From: Pseudomonas fluorescens
GTDB lineage: Bacteria > Pseudomonadota > Gammaproteobacteria > Pseudomonadales > Pseudomonadaceae
Assembly: GCF_902497875.1 (NCBI RefSeq)
Contig: NZ_CABVHY010000016.1
Span: 1 to 64,000, forward strand
Direction: 5' to 3'
DNA length: 64,000 nt
Positions within the stretch are counted from its first letter, which is position 1; each line of letters begins with the position of its first letter. The position numbers and the translations under genes are program-made. Below, in pieces: positions 32,201-37,874 of this stretch. Under the pieces are notes generated by a model. That model searched no databases. It saw only the letters and a program-made list of their open reading frames with translations, and was not told the DNA's origin.

Positions 32201-32511
32201 GCGTTCGGCGCTTGAACAGAGGTCTCTTGCAGGTGAAACATGACCGCCGCGCAATGCTTGCAATCGACCACGACCGGGCACGAACAGTAGCATTCGAGCA
32301 GGTATTCACCCACCGGATCGCCATTAATAAGAATGTGCTGCTCGTAGACATTCCCGGCCGAACCTCGGCAGGCTGCAAGAACGCCATCCCCGTCGACCCT
32401 GACAATCTCTACTCGCCGCTCCTGGGCATACTTGCGGCCGCGTTCGAGGGTGGACTGGCTGAATTCTTCAGCCCATGGAAGTTCGAAAATGTGCTGGAGA
32501 TGGGTTGGCAT
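29203..32511 (-). CDS. SWIM zinc-finger SNF2-family helicase (copy B)
   Basis: The 1102-residue protein has the same plan as copy A: a SWIM finger (CSCPVVVDCKHCAAV) in the first 95 residues, a middle region about 200 residues longer, and an SNF2 motor with DDMGLGKTLQALAHLL, DEAQNIKNPLSKAAQ, LCLSGTPLENHLGELW and QATDRAYRIGQDKPVFVYK. The motor halves of A and B are almost the same through long stretches (such as SQIIILEALLKLRQVCCDLR), so they arose by duplication. It reads toward copy A. It starts 77 bases after the phosphorylase gene on the same strand and may be co-transcribed with it. Function unknown beyond DNA translocation. Confidence 0.92.
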   Translation of the reverse strand: MPTHLQHIFELPWAEEFSQSTLERGRKYAQERRVEIVRVDGDGVLAACRGSAGNVYEQHILINGDPVGEYLLECYCSCPVVVDCKHCAAVMFHLQETSVQAPNASAEARLNRELEQWLQQIADQDREADPVKGTGTRLVYKLEVSRSLGQWVLEVYRARQLKDGALRDIKPLYSMADTLAREPGYLSDQDLRIARLMVAGRSHSFLSGYPLQGRGGAEILELALQTSRLFLDFEQSQPLSVGAQRPADFIWAEQANGNYRPQWLSAGQALEAVLPLEPLHYLDRTRGELGVVLHPLDDKLASHLSLAPEIPARQVLQFSHRLSALNKAALAPKTLTERLIDDLEPQAYLTLGSHGFTGYVHETRRMQQQFEHRAALTFSYDGHLVTDKKSKALMVLSGTETLRIQRKPAAEKALLQTLQKTGLKKATGKSQALPDSAGEMFGLADDQAWFDFVHTGIPALRAANWHIEIAKGFQFDLRPVEDWYADIEESSGREWFDLELGIVVNGERHSLLPIILHLLRSSPQLLNPDYLAQRADDEYLLTDLHGGQSAGKPGAKIALPYGRIKPLMATLGELYLGEHNGTSLRLSAPDAARLSELEGLPMLWQGGERLRAFAKRLRESTHIQVPAPVGLDATLREYQLEGLNWMQTLRELEVGGILGDDMGLGKTLQALAHLLCEKQAGRLASPALAVMPTSLIPNWLDEAARFTPQLKVLALHGANRQKDFTDLAQYDLILTTYALLPRDLEVLQPQTWSLLILDEAQNIKNPLSKAAQAARQLGARQRLCLSGTPLENHLGELWSLFHFLLPGWLGDSKTFNREYRTPIEKHGNRERMQHLTARIKPFLLRRKKDQVATELPSKTEIVHWVDLSDTQRDVYETVRVAMDKKVRDEITRNGVGRSQIIILEALLKLRQVCCDLRLVKTASTAKAARPGSGKLGSLMEMLEELLSEGRRVLLFSQFTSMLALIEEELQQRNLSYSILTGETRDRRTPVKDFQSGKTPLFLISLKAGGTGLNLTAADTVIHYDPWWNPAVENQATDRAYRIGQDKPVFVYKLIARGTVEEKIQALQQEKAALAAGVLEGGMSGGWKLEQSDIEALFAPLKG

Positions 32512-32588
32512 GGATTCAGCGCTTATCGGGGATCAATTCAATCGGAAGTTGCACAACAGATTGGCTGCCCCGCACCGGAGCTCACAGA

Positions 32589-33332
32589 CTAAACATTCGC
32601 CGCCAACACCCGCGCCAAGGTCGATTTGACCTTGCCCATGCCATCATGCAATGCCTGTTCGATTTCGGCCATGGTGATGACTGCGCTGGACTTGCCCGCG
32701 GCCGGATTCACCACCAGCGCCAGGCAGGCATAAGCCAGGTCCAGCTCGCGGGCCAACGCGGCTTCCGGCATGCCGGTCATGCCGACGATATCGCAACCGT
32801 CGCGCTCCAGTCGGGCGATCTCGGCCACGGTTTCCAGCCGCGGCCCCTGGGTGCAGGCATACACGCCCTGACTGCTGTAGGCGCAGCCTTCGGCGGCCAG
32901 GGCGGCAATCAGTTGCTCGCGCAGCGGTTCGCTGTAGGGGTAGCTGAAGTCGATGTGGGTGACCTGCTCCAGGTCATTGGCAAAGTAGGTGTGCTCGCGA
33001 CCGCTGGTGTAGTCGATCAATTGGTGAGGCACGCAGAAATGCCCGGTGCCCATCGCCGCATGAATCCCGCCCACCGCATTGACCGCCAGAATCGCCTCGG
33101 CACCGGCCTGCTTCAGTGCCCAGAGATTGGCCCGGTAATTCACCTGATGCGGTGGAAACCGGTGCGGATGGCCATGGCGCGCCAGAAACAGCACTTCACG
33201 CCCGGCGTACTCACCGATCTGGATGTCCGCCGAAGGTGCGCCGTATGGCGTATCCAGCTGCAACGACTGGCGAATGCTCAAGCCATCGAGCTGAGTGAGA
33301 CCGGTGCCACCGATAATCGCGTAAACCGTCAT
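32589..33332 (-). CDS. S-methyl-5'-thioinosine phosphorylase
   Basis: The 247-residue nucleoside phosphorylase belongs to the MTA phosphorylase family. Motifs are GGTGLTQLDG at the N-terminus, the phosphate-binding LARHGHPHRFPPHQVNYRAN, NAVGGI, TQGPRLETVAEI and GMTGMPEAALARELDL. The P. aeruginosa protein at the same position (PA3004) is known as a methylthioinosine phosphorylase rather than an MTA phosphorylase, and the same specificity is inferred here. The step recycles methylthioadenosine, formed in polyamine and homoserine-lactone synthesis, after deamination. It starts 12 bases after nagZ, so the two form an operon. Confidence 0.9.
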   Translation of the reverse strand: MTVYAIIGGTGLTQLDGLSIRQSLQLDTPYGAPSADIQIGEYAGREVLFLARHGHPHRFPPHQVNYRANLWALKQAGAEAILAVNAVGGIHAAMGTGHFCVPHQLIDYTSGREHTYFANDLEQVTHIDFSYPYSEPLREQLIAALAAEGCAYSSQGVYACTQGPRLETVAEIARLERDGCDIVGMTGMPEAALARELDLAYACLALVVNPAAGKSSAVITMAEIEQALHDGMGKVKSTLARVLAANV

Positions 33333-33344
33333 CGCAAAAAGTCC

Positions 33345-34355
33345 TTAATCAATCAGTTGGGCATCTTTGAGCGCACCAAGGGCCGCCAGCCAGCGTGGGT
33401 CCTGGCGGTACTCGGTACTGGCGCAGGCCTGGCCGCGCATCCGCGCAATTCGCGCCGACGGCTTGACCTTCAGGCGCTGGGCGGCGCTCAAGGCCAGCTC
33501 GGCCGCCGCGCGATCGTTACACACCAGGCCCATGTCGCAACCGGCCGACAGCGCCGCCTCGATTCGGCTGGCGGCATCGCCGACCACATGAGCGCCGGCC
33601 ATCGACAGGTCGTCGCTGAAAATCACCCCGTCGAACTGCAGTTCGCCGCGCAGGATGTCCTGCAACCAACGTCGCGAGAACCCGGCAGGCTGGGAGTCGA
33701 CCTGCGGGTAGATGACGTGGGCCGGCATTACCGCCGCCAGTTGCTTGCTCAAGCGGGCAAAGGGCACCAGGTCATGGGTGCGAATCTCTTCGAGGCTACG
33801 CTCGTCGGTCGGGATCGCCACATGGGAATCGGCCTCTGCCCAGCCATGGCCGGGGAAGTGCTTGCCGGTGGCGGCCATGCCGGCGCTGTTCATGCCGCGA
33901 ATGAACGCCCCCGCCAACAGCGCGGCACGCTCCGGATCGCCTTCGAAGGAACGACTGCCGACCACCGCGCTGCGCTGATAGTCCAGATCCAGCACCGGGG
34001 CAAAACTCAGGTCCAGGCCGACAGCCAGCACTTCAGTCGCCATGATCCAGCCACACTGCTCGGCCAGCAGCTCGGCATTCGGGTTATCGGCAATCGCCCG
34101 CATCGCCGGCAAACGCACGAAACCCTGGCGCAGTCGTTGCACCCGACCGCCCTCCTGGTCCACCGCCAGCAGCAGGTCCGGGCGTACTGCGCGGATCGAT
34201 GCGCTGAGCTCACGCACCTGCCGCGGGTGCTCGATATTGCGCGCAAAAATGATCAGGCCGCCCACTTCGGGCTGACGCAAAAACTGGCGATCTTCAGCCG
34301 TCAGCCAGGTACCGGCGACGTCCACCATCAAGGAGCCTTGCAGGCCAGAAGTCAT
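33345..34355 (-). CDS. nagZ: Beta-N-acetylglucosaminidase NagZ (GH3)
   Basis: NagZ is cytoplasmic and removes GlcNAc from anhydro-muropeptides during cell-wall recycling, producing the signals that induce AmpC in Pseudomonas. The 336-residue protein has the GH3 signatures: DQEGGRVQRLRQGF, the catalytic-dyad loop KHFPGHGWAEADSHVAIP, and the nucleophile Asp in GVIFSDDLSMAGA. It has no signal peptide. It is followed after 12 bases by the phosphorylase gene and preceded by a 190-base spacer before psrA on the same strand. Confidence 0.96.
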   Translation of the reverse strand: MTSGLQGSLMVDVAGTWLTAEDRQFLRQPEVGGLIIFARNIEHPRQVRELSASIRAVRPDLLLAVDQEGGRVQRLRQGFVRLPAMRAIADNPNAELLAEQCGWIMATEVLAVGLDLSFAPVLDLDYQRSAVVGSRSFEGDPERAALLAGAFIRGMNSAGMAATGKHFPGHGWAEADSHVAIPTDERSLEEIRTHDLVPFARLSKQLAAVMPAHVIYPQVDSQPAGFSRRWLQDILRGELQFDGVIFSDDLSMAGAHVVGDAASRIEAALSAGCDMGLVCNDRAAAELALSAAQRLKVKPSARIARMRGQACASTEYRQDPRWLAALGALKDAQLID

Positions 34356-34545
34356 GGAAAATCCTTAATAACGGCAAGCGCGCGGCACATCAACGATGGC
34401 CCAGGCGCAGGCGCGCGACCGGATCGGCACAGGCAATGCCCGGCAAAACAGGGTCGGCGAAGGGGATAGGGAGCGGAGCTAAAACTGCTGTCGGCATGGG
34501 CGGCTAGCTTAACGGATGTCAGCCGCCGCGCCCACCCGTGCGCGG

Positions 34546-35253
34546 TTAAACCTTGGCGACCGAAGGGCTCGACTTGCTGCGCGGCCGTAGTTGGGCGCTG
34601 GCCATCTTGTCATCGGTAACGCCGGTTTCGGCGCGCATGCCGGCGGCCAGAAACGGCACCATCAAGCGCATCACCTGCTCGATCGAGGTATTGACCCCGA
34701 AATCAGTCTCGGCGATCGCCCGCAAGGCCTTGATGCCCGACATGCTGAACGCCGCCGCCCCCAGCATGAAATGCACACGCCAGAACAGTTCGATCGGAGG
34801 AATGCGCGGCGCGGCATCGTTGACCAGCATCATGTAGCGGCGGAACACCTTGCCGTACATGTCTTCCAGATAACGACGCAAGTGCCCCTGGCTCTGACTG
34901 AAGGCCAGACCGAGCAGACGCATGAAGATAGAGAGGTCGTTGCCGCTGCGCGGTTGCACCACCAGCGCCTGTTCGACGAGGATTTCCAACAGCTCTTCGA
35001 GGCTTGGCTTGTTGTCCGGCCGGGCCTGGCGCCGCTCGAGCTCGCGATCGAGGCTGATACAGAAAGGCCCGAGGAACCGTGAGAACACCGCCTGGATCAG
35101 GGCTTTTTTCGAGCCGAAATGATAGTTCACCGCCGCCAGGTTGACCCCGGCCTTGCTGGTGATCAGCCGCAATGAGGTTTCGGCAAACCCTTTTTCCGCG
35201 AACAACTGCTCGGCAGCATCAAGAATACGTTCAACGGTTTCCGACTGGGCCAT
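34546..35253 (-). CDS. psrA: TetR-family regulator PsrA
   Basis: The 235-residue regulator has an N-terminal TetR DNA-binding domain (ILDAAEQLFAEKGFAETSLR then AGVNLAAVNYHFGSKKALI, about 9-55) and a large ligand-binding domain. In pseudomonads PsrA is released from DNA by long-chain fatty acids, represses its own gene and fadBA, and activates rpoS. The ATG at 35253 has GGAG five bases upstream; an in-frame extension to 35271 is unlikely. Two overlapping PsrA boxes lie just before the start. It is divergent from lexA, as in P. aeruginosa. Confidence 0.95.
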   Translation of the reverse strand: MAQSETVERILDAAEQLFAEKGFAETSLRLITSKAGVNLAAVNYHFGSKKALIQAVFSRFLGPFCISLDRELERRQARPDNKPSLEELLEILVEQALVVQPRSGNDLSIFMRLLGLAFSQSQGHLRRYLEDMYGKVFRRYMMLVNDAAPRIPPIELFWRVHFMLGAAAFSMSGIKALRAIAETDFGVNTSIEQVMRLMVPFLAAGMRAETGVTDDKMASAQLRPRSKSSPSVAKV

Positions 35254-35268
35254 GGCTACTCCGCCTGA

Positions 35269-35295
35269 CAAACACTTGTTTGAAACATACGTTTC
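35269..35295. promoter_or_regulatory. Tandem PsrA operators
   Basis: CAAACACTTGTTTG and GAAACATACGTTTC share one G and both match the PsrA consensus (G/C)AAAC-N4-GTTT(G/C) exactly. They lie 16 to 42 bases upstream of the psrA start codon, as expected for autorepression. Confidence 0.9.
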
Positions 35296-35460
35296 AGACT
35301 TTGCATTGTCAAGTCTGACTGTCCGTATTCCGGCCGCTCAGTCACCTATTTAATCACACCCGACTGACTCTGTAGTCAGTCCTGTGCCGCAATAGTCGAT
35401 CCATTGCGACCCGACCGTCCAGCGGACTGAATAAAAAGGAGGATTGCCAAGCGCCATCTA

Positions 35461-35476
35461 CTGTATATAATCCCAG
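35461..35476. promoter_or_regulatory. LexA box 1 upstream of lexA
   Basis: CTGTATATAATCCCAG fits the SOS consensus CTG-N10-CAG with the AT-rich core. It is 30 bases before the lexA start. Confidence 0.93.
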
Positions 35477-35479
35477 TCA

Positions 35480-35495
35480 CTGTATAAAAAGACAG
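35480..35495. promoter_or_regulatory. LexA box 2 upstream of lexA
   Basis: CTGTATAAAAAGACAG also fits CTG-N10-CAG. It is three bases after box 1 and 10 bases before the start codon. Two boxes imply cooperative autoregulation of lexA-sulA. Confidence 0.92.
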
Positions 35496-35505
35496 AGCGA
35501 TCGAC

Positions 35506-36114
35506 ATGCTAAAACTGACGCCACGCCAAGCTGAGATTCTGGCTTTCATCAAACGCTGCCTCGACGACAATGGCTACCCGCCTACACGTGCGGAAATCGC
35601 TCAGGAACTGGGTTTCAAATCCCCCAACGCCGCTGAAGAACACCTCAAGGCGCTGGCCCGCAAGGGCGCGATCGAGATGACCCCCGGCGCTTCCCGCGGG
35701 ATTCGCATTCCCGGCTTTGAAGCCAAGACCGACGAATCCAGCCTGCCGATCATTGGCCGGGTGGCTGCCGGTGCACCGATTCTCGCCCAGCAGCACATCG
35801 AAGAGTCCTGCAACATCAATCCGACCTTCTTCCATCCGCGCGCCGACTACCTGCTGCGCGTACATGGCATGAGCATGAAGGACATTGGTATTTTCGACGG
35901 CGACCTGCTCGCCGTGCATACCACACGCGAAGCCCGCAACGGCCAGATCGTGGTCGCACGGATTGGCGACGAAGTCACCGTCAAGCGCTTCAAGCGTGAA
36001 GGCAGCAAAGTCTGGCTGATGGCCGAAAATCCCGAGTTCGCCCCCATCGAAGTGAACCTGAAAGATCAGGATCTGGTGATCGAAGGCTTGAGTGTCGGCG
36101 TCATTCGCCGCTAA
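35506..36114 (+). CDS. lexA: SOS response repressor LexA
   Basis: The 202-residue protein has an N-terminal winged helix (1-70; LTPRQAEILAFIKRCL and FKSPNAAEEHLKAL) and a C-terminal S24 self-cleavage domain. The scissile bond is Ala88-Gly89 in RVAAGAPIL, the nucleophile is Ser123 in GMSMKD, and the general base is Lys160 in VTVKRF. After DNA damage, RecA filaments stimulate cleavage and derepress the SOS regulon. Two LexA boxes precede it and sulA follows 10 bases downstream, so it is first in an autoregulated operon. Confidence 0.98.
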   Translation: MLKLTPRQAEILAFIKRCLDDNGYPPTRAEIAQELGFKSPNAAEEHLKALARKGAIEMTPGASRGIRIPGFEAKTDESSLPIIGRVAAGAPILAQQHIEESCNINPTFFHPRADYLLRVHGMSMKDIGIFDGDLLAVHTTREARNGQIVVARIGDEVTVKRFKREGSKVWLMAENPEFAPIEVNLKDQDLVIEGLSVGVIRR

Positions 36115-36124
36115 AGGAGGCTTT

Positions 36125-36595
36125 ATGCAGTTCCCACACCCACAGCAAGCACAACTGTCACTGTTCGAGGTCTTCATGGCCCAGCCACTCGCGCCGATCC
36201 TCAAGGATGTGGTCGAGTCGCCATGGGGCACCGCGCCCGAAGCGTTCAGTGAACTGTCGCTACGCGGTGCGGCCGGGAACTGCCTGAGCCTGTTGGCACC
36301 GATTCTCAGAGAGCTGAGTCAGGACCAGGACGCGCGCTGGCTGACGCTGATCGCCCCACCCTCTAGCCTGACCCAGACCTGGTTGCGGGATGCAGGGTTG
36401 AACCGCGAGCGGATTCTGCTGCTGCAACCCCGAGGCGCGCAAAGCGCTCAGCAACTGACCTGCGAGGCGCTGCGCCTGGGGCGTAGCCACACCGTGGTCA
36501 GCTGGCTCAACCCGCTGAACTCCAGCGCGCGGCAACAGTTGATCAGCGCCGCCCGTACAGGGGACGCACAAAGTCTGAATATTCGTTTGGGCTGA
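36125..36595 (+). CDS. sulA: Cell division inhibitor SulA
   Basis: The 156-residue protein binds FtsZ and blocks septation while SOS is induced. The ATG at 36125 has AAAGGAGG seven bases upstream. The central RecA/SulA-like region (LLAPILRELSQDQDARWLTL through RILLLQPRGAQSAQQL) and C-terminal SHTVVSWLNPL match Pseudomonas SulA. The N-terminal part (QLSLFEVF) recalls the motif of ImuA-like relatives. It follows lexA by 10 bases and should be co-transcribed from the LexA-controlled promoter. Confidence 0.95.
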   Translation: MQFPHPQQAQLSLFEVFMAQPLAPILKDVVESPWGTAPEAFSELSLRGAAGNCLSLLAPILRELSQDQDARWLTLIAPPSSLTQTWLRDAGLNRERILLLQPRGAQSAQQLTCEALRLGRSHTVVSWLNPLNSSARQQLISAARTGDAQSLNIRLG

Positions 36596-36694
36596 TCGTA
36601 AAGGCTACAACGACAGCTGGATAACGCGGGGCTTCTCGAGAACAGAGAAGCCGATTTGCGGCGACGAACTACACAGGGAAACCGACAAACGGAC

Positions 36695-36928
36695 TCAGTG
36701 AAGCACCCGTGACCCTTCGTCTTTCTCAAATTCGCCTTCAACCAGACGTCCAGCCATCTGCACGCCTACGCTCAACATGGCCTTGGCCACTTCCACGTGC
36801 TGACCTTGCAGAAACGCTTTGGCATCTTTGGAAAAGTCCAAAGTCACCAGAGAACCCTCGTCCTCAGCCCTGCGCAGCTCGATACGGCCGTCAGGCAACT
36901 CAACAATTTCTAGAAAGGACGCTGGCAT
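36695..36928 (-). CDS. Small conserved Pseudomonas protein of unknown function (PA3009-like)
   Basis: The 77-residue acidic protein begins ASFLEIVELPDGRIELRRAE and contains a Met-rich helical C-terminal part (VAKAMLSVGVQMAGRL). It sits between sulA and the DUF6586-type gene, as PA3009 does in P. aeruginosa. No catalytic motif or signal peptide is visible. It reads convergent to sulA. The function is not known. Confidence 0.8.
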   Translation of the reverse strand: MPASFLEIVELPDGRIELRRAEDEGSLVTLDFSKDAKAFLQGQHVEVAKAMLSVGVQMAGRLVEGEFEKDEGSRVLH

Positions 36929-36959
36929 AAAAGTCTGATCTCCACGAAAGGCGGGTATT

Positions 36960-37118
36960 GTAGCAGCTGTCGAGCCTGCGAGGCTGCGTTCGGCTGCGAA
37001 GCAGTCGTAAATCCTGCTTCAACGGTTTTTCTGGAATACCGCAGAGTCCGATTTTACGACTGCTGCGTCCGATCGCGGCCCGAACCGAACGCAGCCTCGC
37101 AGGCTCGGCAGCTGCTAC
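36960..37118. repeat. Long inverted-repeat (BIME-like) element, GTAGCAGCTGTCGAGCC type
   Basis: The outer arms (GTAGCAGCTGTCGAGCCTG and its inverse near 37085-37118) and inner arms (GCAGTCGTAAAT and TTTACGACTGC) form nested inverted repeats over about 160 bases. The arm sequence differs from the other REP families in this window. Confidence 0.88.
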
Positions 37119-37133
37119 AACCGAAACAACCTC

Positions 37134-37655
37134 TCAACTCTCGTTAAGCCCGTCGCGAAACCGAATGGCCAGCCCTTTCAGGTTCTGCCGCCAGCTTTCC
37201 AGCTCCTCGCGACTCAACTCTGGCTCCACTTCCTCATCGAGATTGACCGCAACGATCAACGGCTGAGTGACATCGCCCTTGGGTTTATGCGGTGCTCGTG
37301 GTGGCTGAAACAGCGCAGCATGGGCCGCCAGCAGCTTTGCCAGCCAGGTTTCACGGTTCTGCGCCAGCTCCACCAGCTCGGCCAACTCGGGGATTGCCAG
37401 GGTCTCGAGCACTTCGCGAGTCAGCAGCATTTCTGCCCGTGGCGCATTAGCCTGGGGCAAACGGTAATAACCAGCGATTTCATGGCACAGCCCAAGCACC
37501 GCACCGTACAGATGAAACAACACCGCTTCACGCCCTGCCTGAACCAGCGCCTGAGCGTTGATCGCCCGCCCCTCTTCAGCCTTGGCCAACGCCTCGAGCG
37601 CCAGACCGGCGAAGTAAATTTTCTGGTTGGTACGGGTATAGAGCTCGTGGGCCAT
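37134..37655 (-). CDS. DUF6586-type hypothetical protein (PA3010-like)
   Basis: The 173-residue protein starts at the ATG at 37655 (MAHELYTRTNQKIYFAGLAL); the longer open frame to 37772 covers a terminator and is not used. It is entirely helical, with a Leu/Ala-rich core (AGREAVLFHLYGAVLGLCHE) and an acidic tail (VNLDEEVEPELSREELESW). It corresponds to PA3010 beside topA. The family name is from memory and no function is known. It has no signal peptide. Confidence 0.82.
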   Translation of the reverse strand: MAHELYTRTNQKIYFAGLALEALAKAEEGRAINAQALVQAGREAVLFHLYGAVLGLCHEIAGYYRLPQANAPRAEMLLTREVLETLAIPELAELVELAQNRETWLAKLLAAHAALFQPPRAPHKPKGDVTQPLIVAVNLDEEVEPELSREELESWRQNLKGLAIRFRDGLNES

Positions 37656-37740
37656 GACGGCAGTCTCCACTACGAATAAAAAGCTGCATGCTGGCCGGAC
37701 AGTGTCGTGGTCACTGCGGCCAACTGCAAGCGCAAAAAGC

Positions 37741-37782
37741 AAAAGGCCGCGTGACAACCCGAGGGTTTTCACGCGGCCTTTG
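37741..37782. terminator. Strong hairpin terminator between topA and the DUF6586-type gene
   Basis: The AAAGGCCGCGTG / CACGCGGCCTTT stem encloses a second small hairpin (AACCC-GAGG-GTT). It has A- and T-runs at both ends and lies about 90 bases beyond the topA stop codon on the minus strand. Confidence 0.88.
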
Positions 37783-37822
37783 TGGCCTATCAGTGAACGC
37801 GGTTCTTCAGCCTGGTGACATT

Positions 37823-37852
37823 TGTGGCGAGGGGGCTTGCCCCCTCGCCACA
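37823..37852. repeat. Perfect palindromic REP hairpin
   Basis: TGTGGCGAGGGGGC pairs perfectly with GCCCCCTCGCCACA around a TT loop. It lies 23 bases past the topA stop codon. The same family, with GGGAGCTTGCTCCC at its core, is at 57405. Confidence 0.88.
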
Positions 37853-37874
37853 GGTTCGCGCGCGACCTCTGCGA

